A stretch of 64,000 bases of DNA from Gracilaria gracilis (Eukaryota > Rhodophyta > Florideophyceae > Gracilariales > Gracilariaceae), in contig JARGSG010000070.1 in the NCBI GenBank assembly GCA_030374805.1, forward strand, positions 1-64,000, written 5' to 3'. Below are positions 30,947-41,239 of this stretch, piece after piece. Under the pieces are notes generated by a model that saw only the letters and a program-made list of their open reading frames with translations, did no database searches and had not been told where the DNA came from. Made by a program: the position numbers and the translations under genes. Position 1 is the first letter of the stretch. Each line of letters starts with the position of its first letter.

Positions 30947-31841
30947 GATTAGATATGCTATGTCGATGGCCCCTTTTCTTTTGGCTAGACAAGACAGAGG
31001 ATGGAGGCAGTTTTGCGTTGAAGGCTTGAAGACCAGAGCCGATGTGAGCTCGTTTTTGTCTCAAAAGCCCTCTTTGCATAAATTTAGAGCAGACTCCTAA
31101 GGTTGAGAGGGCTAAACGCCGACCCTCTTACCTTTTGGGTACATTCGTACCTCTACTCATCAGCACCAAACGCAGTCTACGTTCTTTGAACAAGAATTGA
31201 AAGATAACCCATACCGTCGTTGAACGGGGGGTTGCAGAGGGCAATTCGATCGCTCTTTGGAGAAACTTTTCTTCAGGCACACCGTTAAGATGTTGATACT
31301 GATAGCAAAACGAGTAGATTTCCGATATTAGATAGTAGTAAGCTTCGTAATTAAGAAAATGGCGTAGGATACTTGAAAGACCCTGTCTGCACAACGTAAG
31401 ATTTCGCGAGTACAAAATTTGAGGAGAGCCAAACTATTGTATGGGTTTGTCTGATGAACGGAAGAAAAATCTACTACTCCCCGTAGAGTCTATGAAAAGC
31501 AGGTAGAGAGCTATCATAAGTTTTCAAGCAGCTAAACCTCTCGCTTTGAAACGGACATAGAAATGCAAACATGCGTTGGTCGTTGCACTTTAGCACTGAA
31601 ATATGTATATGATGTTTCATGGTTGGGTACAATCTGTGTTAATGAAACGTAATTCTGTTCACGCTTCGACCTTCATCAAATTCCTGTCGAGTTCATCACC
31701 TCTACTTTCACCTGACAAAAGCCTTTCCTCTACAAGCCTTCTTGTCGACTCCTGAATCTCTTTCTCTTCCTTTTTCAGAGACAGAGCCAATGCATTGAAA
31801 CAAAAAACACTACTGTCCAGGAGTCTGGAGATTTCAAGGAC
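30947..31841. other. Intergenic region between ThiD and the orphan at 31842
   Basis: No gene supported by itself. The frame of the next gene stays open upstream of its ATG to about 31779, where TTTTTCAG would make a good splice acceptor (AG at 31777-31778), so an upstream exon of that gene may lie here. I could not identify it. Confidence 0.4.
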
Positions 31842-33507
31842 ATGCAATTTGGAGATATTCCAAATCCAGAGGTTGGTGAAAGAATTGATTGCAACTTTGA
31901 TACTGCGGTAACATCGAATTCTTGGACCGAGGTTCCAACGATTACTTCCATAGAGAGTGCGGAGGATTCGAATCTGAGCAACCTTGGCTCTGGGGAAACC
32001 ATTGTGCAGGCTACTGGTGAAGAGGACTCTAACAATTCTATTGGATTCTTTCAGAGAGACCGGCACAACGAGATAAAAAACACCTTGGACGGAGGTGAGC
32101 ATTTGCCAAAAGACCGTCAACAGGACTTCATCAGCGACACAGTTACACTAGTTTCTGTGCCCAAACCAATGAAAGCAAGCTCAATATCAATTCCAGAGTT
32201 AGGATCAGAAACAAAAGGCTTGTCCATGGCAGAAAATACTGCCATCAATGCCCCTAAGGACAATGATTCGAAGGTCCAAGAATCGAATACCGCAATGGAC
32301 CAAAGACCGAAAGGCAAAAACGATGAGACTGTGATTAAAGAGCGAGCGAAACCGAGGAAGGTGAAATCGCTTTCATTTCACCTAGAACCTTCCCCCACTG
32401 GTGTTGAAGACCCTGCTGTACAATTTGGGACTCCAAGAAACGAACCCGGAGGGGACCTGCATAACATTACTCCGTCCTCATGTCGCATGCGAGGACGTGC
32501 ATCGAAGAGAGCCAATGGAAAGTCTAAGCGCAGTCAAACGCCTGCGGCTCCTCCCATAAATTTGGCTGACTACGGAAGTGATGATGACATAGCGGCTGAT
32601 TTGGTTGAAACAGCTTATGCTCATTCAGAAACACATGCACGGAAAAAACCGGAGAAGCCAGCCCTAAGAAACACCAAACCACATGAGGCCTGTTCCGTAT
32701 CGAATAATAATGAGCGCAGCGCTAGGCATGACAACTCGACACAGGAAACACATGCACCTGGGCAAGATAATGCAGAAAGGGTTTCAACAAGAGCTCGTGT
32801 TTCTTTCGAGCTTCCAGACTTCTCAAATGCTGCAACGCGGTTACCAAAGCCCAAGTGTCATACACCGTTTCCCAGAGATACCGTCGATCTCCTCGCGGCT
32901 TCTGACAGCGAAGATAGCGACGGAATTCCATTAGAATGCCGTGCAAAAACATCCCTGTCGATATCCTCTTCGAAAAGTATTGAGAGCGTTCAAACTAATG
33001 ATTCGAGTTTGATGGAAAATCATCGATCTCCGCAGAACGCTACACCCTTCTGGATGTCAGAGTTGAAAGGGGAAGCCAGGGATAGCTCAAACGCCCACAT
33101 AATGTACCCATCGAAAAAGGTGAGCTTCACGCAGACGAAGGTTCGAACTTGTTCAACGAAAGCGACAACATCATCAACGTCAAAACCAGCTCAATACACC
33201 AGCTTCGTCAGAATTGGGGCTCCGAGGAATAAACTGACGTTTGAGCGAGCAACGGAAACACTCAATATTTCCCCGGGTTCTCCTAGTCGTCAAAGACCCA
33301 AGCTTGTCCCGGGAAGCTATTGCTGCACTTGTGGGCAGAATGTAAGTCATCTCTGAAATCGAGATGCGTTTCGGTTCATGCACGGCAGCTGAATTTACTC
33401 ATCAGTGTACCTGCCAGTTACCGCTGGCAAGCAATCGACCCTGTCTTATCCCTATTGTCATGACGAGTAACTCTTTGTTGAAAAGAATAAAGAAATTACA
33501 TCAATAA
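31842..33507 (+). CDS. Orphan disordered Ser-rich protein with a Cys cluster at the end
   Basis: The frame 31842-33356 codes 504 residues and is recognised by nothing I know. It is hydrophilic, rich in Ser, Thr, Asn and Lys, with basic patches (about 160-175 and 220-235) and SDSED-type acidic sites, as in nuclear or cytoskeletal scaffold proteins. A likely last intron of 64 bases (33342-33405, GTAAGT..CATCAG) would replace the ending VSHL by a 33-residue exon and give GSYCCTCGQNCTCQLPLAS, a tight Cys cluster that could bind zinc. That exon ends at 33507 and would overlap the end of the convergent hydrolase gene by 50 bases. The 5' end is also uncertain: the frame is open upstream to a splice-acceptor-like site at 31778. 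Confidence 0.6.
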
Positions 33508-34546
33508 GACTAAGAACTTCTGGCATGGCTGCCAGCGAAAGAGGTTGCTGATCTCCATGGTTTAGAAGATGGGTTATCTTGGCTGATGTAGCAACATTTC
33601 CGACTCTGTCTATAGCTTCTTTGAGAACTGTATTCTGTTCTGGTGGGATTACATCATCGGTTTGTGCATGAATCAAAACTACTGACTTACAATTGAGACG
33701 ATCAACATACTCGATTGGAGACAATCTGGTCAATGTATCTCTGTGATACTGGTGGCAAACATCCATTTTCTCCTTAAGAAAGTCCATGTCGTACCGAAGT
33801 CGATTAAAAGTTTTCGCCTCTTCTTTGTTTTCTTCCATCAGTCTATCCAATATATTAGACTTTCTCCCGACATTTCGATAATGATCATCATCACAGTAAG
33901 CTCGGAACATTGCCTCCAATTTCTCATTGGGAGGATGCCAGAAGTTGGCAAACATGGCGTTCTGTGCATATCTCGAGTCTTGTTGATCGCAGCGTGTTAC
34001 CATATGATCCTTGGTGCTGTGGAAGTCAGCATGGGCCCCAACACACAAAAAGGAATCTGAAGCGTTCGCAATGGTAGACGCAATGAGAGAGAGTCCAATA
34101 GGAATACAAGGACCAACGAATGACAAGGTGCCCGACTTGCATAGGGATTTGTCTCGAACTATGCTACGCATGATGCGAACGATAGGTTCGTATTCAAGCT
34201 TCATGCGGGCTAGAGATGTAATATGTGGCACTACGACCACGTTGTTTCGATTCGCAGAGGCAACCGCACGAGCCAGAGAGATCACTCTAGGATCGCTGCT
34301 TCCAGAGGGCGCGTTCCCATGTATAACAACTATGGTACGGGAACGGGAATGCAGAGGCCGTGATGAGTATATTTTTGTGTTACAATCTTCGATCCAATAC
34401 GACACAGAACGAATCTTTGAAGGCGCTGCGTTTGGAGCGACTAAGGTTAGAATAAATAACGCGGCTTGCAGACGAGACGAAAGGAAGGAGGGCAGATAGT
34501 CCACAAAGAGATGAAGAATGAAGAAAGCGAAAGACAGAAACCTCAT
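33458..34546 (-). CDS. Alpha/beta-hydrolase-like membrane protein
   Basis: 362 residues. A hydrophobic N-terminus (about 2-40) could be a signal peptide or anchor. After it comes a strand-turn TIVVIHGNAPSGSSDPR (oxyanion HG motif), a nucleophile-elbow-like GTLSFVGPCIPIGLSLIA, a late acid motif VVLIHAQTDDVIPP and a final His in LLNHGDQQ. These are in the right order for an alpha/beta hydrolase. The elbow has Gly-Pro-Cys-Ile-Pro where most families have Gly-x-Ser-x-Gly, so either Cys is the nucleophile, as in dienelactone hydrolase, or the enzyme is inactive. The middle (about 195-270) is a helical lid-like insert. The substrate is unknown. Confidence 0.65.
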   Translation of the reverse strand: MRFLSFAFFILHLFVDYLPSFLSSRLQAALFILTLVAPNAAPSKIRSVSYWIEDCNTKIYSSRPLHSRSRTIVVIHGNAPSGSSDPRVISLARAVASANRNNVVVVPHITSLARMKLEYEPIVRIMRSIVRDKSLCKSGTLSFVGPCIPIGLSLIASTIANASDSFLCVGAHADFHSTKDHMVTRCDQQDSRYAQNAMFANFWHPPNEKLEAMFRAYCDDDHYRNVGRKSNILDRLMEENKEEAKTFNRLRYDMDFLKEKMDVCHQYHRDTLTRLSPIEYVDRLNCKSVVLIHAQTDDVIPPEQNTVLKEAIDRVGNVATSAKITHLLNHGDQQPLSLAAMPEVLSLIDVISLFFSTKSYSS

Positions 34547-34841
34547 TTCGAGTGCGATGAAGATGATAACGATATGTCTGCTCAGATCCGTCGCGTATGG
34601 TAGTCATTCAAAACTCGAAAACTTTCCAAGTGTACGGTGAGGAGAAATAAGGCTAACTGAGAGCGAATTCACACTCTTGGAGGTAAGACGAAGAGGAAAT
34701 GAATAGGAGATATGTATGTTCTATAGAGTACTTAGAGTATCAAAGCAAACGCCTACGTGGGACAAGTCGAGTCACTTTTAAAGCAGCCGTTTTCCAATAG
34801 AGCCACCACGAAGTCTCTCCTCCACTCCCGGCGACACATCA

Positions 34842-35208
34842 ATGCCCAACAACAGCATCAACCAGCACAGCAACGACGGAACTTTGGTGATGATGACTCA
34901 TGAAGCTCACGTTCGGATGATTCGGATCGCCATTGCAATTTCTGGAAATTCTACTGCAGTTGGAGATTCTTAATTCGACAGGCACATTTCCTATTGGGCT
35001 TCTAGATAAGGTTACGCAATTGACATAAAGTTTGCTCTCAGTTCATTTGAATGCCAAGTTGAAGGCCTCAGCCGCGGGAGCGGCAGAGAAGAGGCAGAGG
35101 GCAACACCGTTCGTGCCCATCGACTTTGCCGGCTGGAGAGAAGCGAAAACAAAGCTCGCTCTAGAACTTCACACCTCTGCGTACGACAAGCGCCGCATTC
35201 CCGCCTAA
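34842..35208 (+). CDS. Possible small two-exon gene, unrecognised
   Basis: The stretch 35044-35208 has a coding-like frame with no ATG: RATPFVPIDFAGWREAKTKL then ALELHTSAYDKRRIPA and a stop. A stop codon at 35026 and acceptor-like AG sites near 35041 and 35058 suggest it is a last exon. A first exon might start at the ATG at 34842 (MPNNSINQHSNDGTL) and leave at a GTGATG donor, but the exact junction is not settled. The product would be about 60 residues. This could be wrong; the composition of the second part is the only support. Confidence 0.25.
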
Positions 35209-35448
35209 TCGCGACAACCTTCCAGCGTGCTCCCACAGTTTACCCTGTGAAAAGGACGGGGATGTCTAATTGGTGAGACAGGTACTTGAGACGTGTTCTG
35301 GATTATCACGCGTGTGATCAGACAATTAAAGTTTACATATGTAGAGAAGGGGTTTTTACTGAGTATTGCAGGTGATCTCATACTCGTTTGGTACTCATTG
35401 CATGCAGCTCGCTGATTCCAGTGGGGTCAACAACAAGAGACAACAAAA

Positions 35449-35490
35449 GACATCTTCTGCAAGACATCTTCTGCAAGATATCTTCAGCAA
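35449..35490. repeat. Three-copy 14-bp tandem repeat
   Basis: Unit GACATCTTCTGCAA occurs twice exactly, then once as GATATCTTCAGCAA, followed by a partial unit. Not in a gene. Confidence 0.85.
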
Positions 35491-35937
35491 GATGTCTCGT
35501 ACTCCTCGACTTGAATGCATTTCCCACAGCCCCTCATGTCGGTCAGTAAGACATCGTTTTCGGCGCAGATACCACTACCCGTAAGTCACAGTCTGACGCA
35601 GTTTCATCTACAAATAACCTCTCGCGTTCCTGCGAAGTTTATCGTAAAAGGGAACGCCCAAGATTCGGTTGTTTGTGCGAAGGCTTCAGTACGAAGCAGT
35701 GAGTTGATTCATCAGTTTTCGCGCTCGATGGACGCTGTCTGTCCAGCCTTCAATTATTCAAGCCGCGTTAGCCGCTGTTGGCATGCGGCATTGTGAGCGT
35801 GGCGAGCAGGCTACTATTTCTTTCAGCATCTCCAGTCATGCACTATCGGCAAATCAAAACAGGTGTGTCAAGCTAAGTTACCGATTCGACTAATGCTGCA
35901 AGAATTGCATCCCGCATCTACGACATGTTTTGCTCAG

Positions 35938-37890
35938 CTATCTGCTCTTTATGCGCTCTCCTCCTAGCAGATACCCGTCACCCAAACGGCATCTCTTGAT
36001 ACCTTGACGAGATCTGCTAGTACTCACGCATTTCAACAACGGTTTATCTTTGACGACGACCCTACGCAGTCCAAACTCCGGACCCCAGTCAATGAAAACC
36101 TCATCATCCTTCGTAACAACCGCGACCCAGTCCAGGACCTCTCCTTCCAAAGGCTCATTAATCAGCAATCCAGAGCTTCCCACTGTGATGTTCTCCGGCA
36201 GGTAAGAAATTGAACGAGATCTCTTGTTGACCTTAACTCCATTTGACAAAATTGCATCCAAAGCCCATTCAAACCCATCCTTGCCAAAATTCCCCTGCAA
36301 CAAACTATGCATCACATCATCCTGTTCAATATCCACTTCCCTCGGCCGCAATGATATCTCCACCATGTCCATGATGTTAATACCCGTCACCACTGAAAGT
36401 GCCCTCTTCGTCATCATCGGAATATTCTTAATCTTGCCTACGACCTTGCTATTTCTGACTTCCACTTGCATCTTCAATCTCTTCTTCCCGGTTAGAATTC
36501 TCTTCTTAGCACGCTCGCATCCCACTCTCCGCTGTCCTCGAGGGCTCACTCGAATCCCTCCTGACGCTGGGATGCGCGTATTCTTCTTGGAAATGCTTTC
36601 TTTAGCATCTTTGTAGATTGCCAGGTGCACATTTTCACCGACACCGCCATATGCGAGCGCGTCCCCGATCAAACTATCAACTGTCTCGTCGAAGCTAAAA
36701 GCACTGCTCTCTATCAAGTGAGCGGCATATTGACTCTTCTGCTCTTTAAGATACCAAGCGGCAACGGTGAATAAAGCTGTGCTGTTTTCGCCTTGCAGTG
36801 CGTACTCAATTGCAGACATGCAGTCTGCTGAATGCACCATGTCAGGTGTAGCTTCACTTCGCTCGTTGTCAAACATTCCATCTTCTCGCAGCAGCATTTT
36901 CATCTTTCCTCCGTATGTCCTGTTAGCCTCGAGCAGTTTCATCAGTTCTGTAAATGCGCCGCCTGCATTGCGGACGTCCACACTCACACCCCATAGCAAA
37001 CCACGCTTGATAGTGACCTTGTCAGTCTTCACGAGTACTCTTCCTAATACGTCGTCGCTAAGCTCCAGCTCCGAAGTATATTCGGCAAGCTGATCACAGG
37101 CAAATAACATTGCCACATTTGAAAGTACCGACACATTATTGATTAGTTGTAGACTTGGCACGACTTCCTTCAACGAAGCACATTGTGCTACTTCACAGCT
37201 AATTCGTTGCAACACCCGATAAACACCGCTACTGCCTTCAACATAATTACCAACATTCGCATCAACTGCAGCCCTCGGCAACTGCACAAGATCAGTGAAA
37301 TTGTCTCGGCCGACGCCACGCGTAGAATTCGCCAGATGTATTCGTCCCCTTAAATTGAGTTTGAAATAGGTCGACTTGACGGCTACAGATAGCCCAGCTT
37401 CTTTGGCCTCGTCGGCAATAACCTCAGGCAATGTTCGCTGGGTGGCGCGAATGGCGGTATGATTACGGCCCATAGTAGCAGCCTCCTCTTCTTCCGTGAA
37501 GTCTAAACCTCCCGGCGCCATATGCACCATATTAGCAGAGCAAGCGCCGATATCAATTTCTTCGTTGCCTCGACCAACAGTGGCGAGTTCCTTTTGAATA
37601 TCCACAACGTTTCGTACAAAGTCCATGTTATTCACGTAGCCTTTCCAAAACGTAATCACTCCGTCTGACAGGTACAGCGTGAATTTTTGCTCGTGGGCGA
37701 CAATGAACTCGGTTTTCGGACCCCATTCGGACTCTCCCTCTTTGAATGTCACGGTATCTTCTGGTGCGGCCAGTTGCGCTAAATCGGAGAAGAAGTCGGC
37801 GCATTCAGATCCGATTGGAAGGTCGGACAATGACAGGGTCTTCGGACCGTCATTTGCGAAGTATTCACACCATAAGGTATATAGATCCAT
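35938..37890 (-). CDS. Orphan 650-residue protein
   Basis: A long single frame from an ATG that is immediately preceded by an in-frame stop. I do not recognise the family. Composition is that of a folded, mixed alpha/beta protein in the first 400 residues (for example KFTLYLSDGVITFWKGYVNN), followed by a basic patch around 450-480 (GQRRVGCERAKKRILTGKKR) that could bind nucleic acid, and a further folded part with VLDWVAVVTKDDEVFIDWG. No membrane segment or signal is seen. Near the 3' end, LLKC is followed by a GTGAGT donor-like site at 36027, and an acceptor-like TTGCAG further on would give a very short last exon; thus the final 30 residues are uncertain. Confidence 0.75.
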   Translation of the reverse strand: MDLYTLWCEYFANDGPKTLSLSDLPIGSECADFFSDLAQLAAPEDTVTFKEGESEWGPKTEFIVAHEQKFTLYLSDGVITFWKGYVNNMDFVRNVVDIQKELATVGRGNEEIDIGACSANMVHMAPGGLDFTEEEEAATMGRNHTAIRATQRTLPEVIADEAKEAGLSVAVKSTYFKLNLRGRIHLANSTRGVGRDNFTDLVQLPRAAVDANVGNYVEGSSGVYRVLQRISCEVAQCASLKEVVPSLQLINNVSVLSNVAMLFACDQLAEYTSELELSDDVLGRVLVKTDKVTIKRGLLWGVSVDVRNAGGAFTELMKLLEANRTYGGKMKMLLREDGMFDNERSEATPDMVHSADCMSAIEYALQGENSTALFTVAAWYLKEQKSQYAAHLIESSAFSFDETVDSLIGDALAYGGVGENVHLAIYKDAKESISKKNTRIPASGGIRVSPRGQRRVGCERAKKRILTGKKRLKMQVEVRNSKVVGKIKNIPMMTKRALSVVTGINIMDMVEISLRPREVDIEQDDVMHSLLQGNFGKDGFEWALDAILSNGVKVNKRSRSISYLPENITVGSSGLLINEPLEGEVLDWVAVVTKDDEVFIDWGPEFGLRRVVVKDKPLLKCVSTSRSRQGIKRCRLGDGYLLGGERIKSR

Positions 37891-37897
37891 TTAGTGG

Positions 37898-38203
37898 TCA
37901 GTATTGTCTTTGCTGTAGGCAGGGTCGGAGTTGTACATAAACAGAGATGAAGCCTTTAGCATCCCCGTTGTTGTACTTGTCGGCTGCTGGAGAAAAGGGC
38001 AGAGTGAGCCAGTTGCAGTCGAGTGGCAACCTGAACAATCTACCCTTTTCAAAAAAAGGTGTCGATGATATACACCTTGCACTGTTGTGTCTGTCGTTTA
38101 CTTCGACCTGCACATCACCTGGGGCATCTGAAAATGTCCAGAATCCCAAGCACATTAAGACATCCAACGGGGTGGATCCACTCGTTGAACGTGAAGCAGT
38201 CAA
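37898..38203 (-). CDS. MATH/TRAF-like small frame, possible pseudogene or exon
   Basis: The minus-strand frame reads CISSTPFFEKGRLFRLPLDC then NWLTLPFSPAADKYNNGDAK and GFISVYVQLRP. The order 'S-x-x-F-x-x-G, W/L-x-L, P, G-x-I-S-V-Y-V' fits the middle of a MATH domain. Another minus-strand frame just upstream (about 38340-38486) reads ADVLWTFTKSN, which could be the start of the same domain in a separate exon. The frame ends with a stop only 7 bases before the ATG of the 650-residue orphan. No complete gene can be built with confidence, so this may be a decayed copy or a gene with short introns. Confidence 0.3.
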   Translation of the reverse strand: MTASRSTSGSTPLDVLMCLGFWTFSDAPGDVQVEVNDRHNSARCISSTPFFEKGRLFRLPLDCNWLTLPFSPAADKYNNGDAKGFISVYVQLRPCLQQRQY

Positions 38204-39156
38204 TCGTCAAGAGTGGGCATCTGGTCGGGGTAAGGGACACCCGAACCAGAGTTGTACACAAGTTTTCATTGACATTTTTGAAAAAAACACAAGCAGAATA
38301 GTACAAAGAAAACAAGCTCTTCTTTCGGAGTCTCTTTTGATAGACAAACAGTTTCCCATGGCCAAAAGATGCGATATTAACTTTGTGGTTTTGTTTGCAG
38401 CAATTGCTTTTTGTAAACGTCCAAAGAACGTCGGCGACGTTTTCGTTTTGCAACTTCTTGGCCATGAGTGTATTGAATGTTTCCACATGATTGCCCAGTC
38501 TCTTTAAAGAGAGAATGCTACATGAAACAGATATTCACCAACTTGGTAATAGTCTTCCTCTCGATTAATGTCACCCACTATAGGACCTATAGTATAGGTG
38601 CGCTGCACCCTATTCACCTTTTGTCACCTTTGCCCAAATCTGTAAAATTGCAACGCGGCGCCGTAACGATTTCGAGCTCCAAGGATTGTGTGCAATTTCG
38701 TCAGTTTGGCACGTTTATTGACGAAGCTGCATTTGTGGGGCAGACAGCGCGCCAATTGTCATTTGCACAGTGAAATAAACGAAACTTTTAAATATCTACG
38801 AAGTTTGTTTATTTGTTTCTCTATTGCGCCAGCACATTTGATTTGGCGAGCTTTTTTTCTCGGCAATCCTTTCCGCAGGTGGCAAAATTTCCTTTAACAT
38901 CCCGTCCCGATGCTGATCTTTGACGACAATCAATTGTCGTAGCGCGAACTCGCCAAGGAAGTTAGAAGTGAGCACTGCGATATTGAGCACAACTTTCAGA
39001 GCATTCGACACTAATGACCTTGGACTCAAGCCAAAACACCTGTTCAGTCGTTTCGGTACGAACCTATCTTCTTTTTATTACGAAACCATCACATCGTTTT
39101 TTCTGTTTACCCGCAACACGCCGCATTTGTTCAGAGTGCGTCCTCCGCTGCTGACC
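38204..39156. other. Intergenic region upstream of the 645-residue orphan
   Basis: Besides the possible MATH-like exon near 38340-38486 on the minus strand, nothing is supported. A long plus-strand frame (37947-38507) is probably a shadow. The frame of the next gene is open from 38920 but the part before 39157 has leader-like composition. Confidence 0.4.
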
Positions 39157-41094
39157 ATGGTTTCAACCGTACCACCCAAATCCGTGCAGTCAAAGCGACC
39201 TCCGTCGAGCAATACAAACAGGGCGGCAAGACCTGTCAGTCAAAAACGTCCCATAACTCGGCCGCCCATGAAACTCGCTCCTGCACCTACGTCATCCAGC
39301 GCCCCAGTGATGAGAACCGCCACGCAGGATCGTCGCACAACGTCTCGACAGGCAGGTGCTGTCAAGCCTCCCGGACTTTTTAAATCGTACAGAGGTGCCG
39401 ACGATGATGCGAAGGCAGACCTTCTGAAAAAGTACCGTGAATATATTTCACGTGGGTTTAAACCTGTTGATTTTATGTCGAAGGAAGACGATATTCGGCT
39501 GGAGAACATTGCGAAGAATCACATTCCCCGAACCCTTCGGGAAGCTATAGATGCCATCGATGTCATTAAGATGCAGAAGAAGACCATGCTAGCTGCTTTG
39601 CGAACATTGAACGTCAAGGTTGCAGAACTTCGGCTTGTTTTTTGTCGTGAGATACTGGCTACCAAACTCGTCCAGCGTCAGTTGTGCATCAGCACCGTGC
39701 TGGATTGCATAGATGATTTCGACATCAAGAATCCCTCTCTTGCGAATGAACTTCATCACCGTCTGCGCCGGTTACCGGAAACCTTTGCGAGAGGTCCGGA
39801 AAAGAAGAAGAAAGCAGAAGAGCGTATTTTCTGGGATGGAGGGGATGTGCCGTTCTATGATGAAAGTGGTAACGTAGTTCCAGGAATGGCCCCGTTGGAC
39901 GAAGTAATTGCTCGTATTGAGCAGGAGAAAAACCCTGAAGTAAAACCTGTAGAGAATGAACCGGTTCCCGAAAAACCGAAAGAGAAAGTCGAACTGGGTC
40001 CCCTGCCCGTGGATTTTGGGGTATTGGCAGCCGAAGAGACACAGGACGATAATTCTGAGGCGTCAGACGACACCCCACCATTTGGGGATGGGGAGTATTG
40101 CAGACTACTTCATGTTCTGGCGGATAAACGTGTGGCACCGTACTTGAATCAACTACGCGACCCTGAACTAAAAGAGAAGCCATGGGCATTGTATGTCGCA
40201 CCTATATTCAACGAGAAGAAATTCAGGCCGGTTCCAATCAAGTCTGTCTCAGGAGGGGTGAAAAGGAGTGATATAATTGGTATCTATCCAAGGTTTATTT
40301 GCGAGCGAGACGGTGAAACTCTTCAGCAAAAGTTTGCCGAGTTCAAGTCGTTATATAGATCAGCAGTTCGCGGATATGTTCAATTTGGCGACGACGATTC
40401 ACGGACATTTGCGGACTTCTGTCAGTCAAAACGATACATAATGTACGCGTTCTGTTTGCTGGAAAATTTTCCTCAGCTAGAGCCCCTTACTCTAAGGCCA
40501 GAGGAGACAAGAACAGAAGCAAAAACAAGGTCAGGAAATACATCAAAACGCCCTTCATCAGTGGTAGACTTAGATGGAGAGGATGAACTTGGAGACATAT
40601 CGACGGCCCCCGTTGCAAAGCGCGCAAAAGCTGCCATGCTCGGAGATAAGGAACGTGATGAGCTTAAAAAGATAATAGAAGGTGGTATACCAGAAGACCT
40701 TCAAAACACAGGGGATGAACCTGGAGCTACGCTTCCTATGACGAAGTCAGAGGAAATTCAATGGCGAGAGCGTGAGGAGAAAGATAAGCCGGTTTACGAC
40801 GCTATTGCTCAGACTGGTGGTATGGGCAGTGAAGGATTGCTATGGTGCTTATTAAGATCCGCACCGGGGTCAGCAAAGTTTATTGATATTGAAGATAGAT
40901 TACGGGAGAAGATCCTCACGGAACTAAGACATGCCCAAGACCGTCACCTCGTCTCTTTATTATCAGGTTTACGGGAAGCGCGCACTTTGATGGCGGATAC
41001 TCATGATCCCCAGGAAGCAGCCTTAGTTGCAAGTGCCAAGAGTCTCATGCTTTCCAATCTACGATCCAATCTTCGCCACCGTGAGAAGAGATGA
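39157..41094 (+). CDS. Orphan 645-residue protein, probably nuclear
   Basis: I chose the ATG at 39157 because it has a CCATGG context and is followed by a basic Pro/Ser/Thr-rich N-terminus; the frame is open 79 codons upstream but that part looks like untranslated leader. Residues about 85-215 form a helical domain (RGFKPVDFMSKEDDIRLENI and DAIDVIKMQKKTMLAALRTL). A Pro/Glu-rich linker follows (about 255-310), then a second mixed domain (320-460), a basic-acidic linker with SKRPSSVVDLDGEDELGD, and a helical C-terminus. No enzyme motif is recognised. The arrangement is that of a scaffold in a nuclear complex, but this is only an impression. Confidence 0.75.
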   Translation: MVSTVPPKSVQSKRPPSSNTNRAARPVSQKRPITRPPMKLAPAPTSSSAPVMRTATQDRRTTSRQAGAVKPPGLFKSYRGADDDAKADLLKKYREYISRGFKPVDFMSKEDDIRLENIAKNHIPRTLREAIDAIDVIKMQKKTMLAALRTLNVKVAELRLVFCREILATKLVQRQLCISTVLDCIDDFDIKNPSLANELHHRLRRLPETFARGPEKKKKAEERIFWDGGDVPFYDESGNVVPGMAPLDEVIARIEQEKNPEVKPVENEPVPEKPKEKVELGPLPVDFGVLAAEETQDDNSEASDDTPPFGDGEYCRLLHVLADKRVAPYLNQLRDPELKEKPWALYVAPIFNEKKFRPVPIKSVSGGVKRSDIIGIYPRFICERDGETLQQKFAEFKSLYRSAVRGYVQFGDDDSRTFADFCQSKRYIMYAFCLLENFPQLEPLTLRPEETRTEAKTRSGNTSKRPSSVVDLDGEDELGDISTAPVAKRAKAAMLGDKERDELKKIIEGGIPEDLQNTGDEPGATLPMTKSEEIQWREREEKDKPVYDAIAQTGGMGSEGLLWCLLRSAPGSAKFIDIEDRLREKILTELRHAQDRHLVSLLSGLREARTLMADTHDPQEAALVASAKSLMLSNLRSNLRHREKR

Positions 41095-41239
41095 TAGTGA
41101 AACTTTTTAAAATAGGAGCTTTGCGGTTCGGTTTCACCGAATAACTTCACACTCTGTATCTACGCTCTCGCACTAGGTACGCGCTCACACTAAGAAAAAG
41201 AGGAACAACTGCGACCTTATGAACGCCCTAGTTATGGCC

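Larger units (their letters stand above)
34547..35937. other. Intergenic region with a 14-bp tandem repeat and possible small genes
   Basis: No sure gene. A plus-strand frame 35515-35796 (ATG, 93 residues, MHFPQPLMSVSKTSFSAQIP) could be a small gene but matches nothing known. The candidate spliced gene at 34842-35208 is listed separately. The tandem repeat at 35449-35490 is also listed. Confidence 0.4.
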
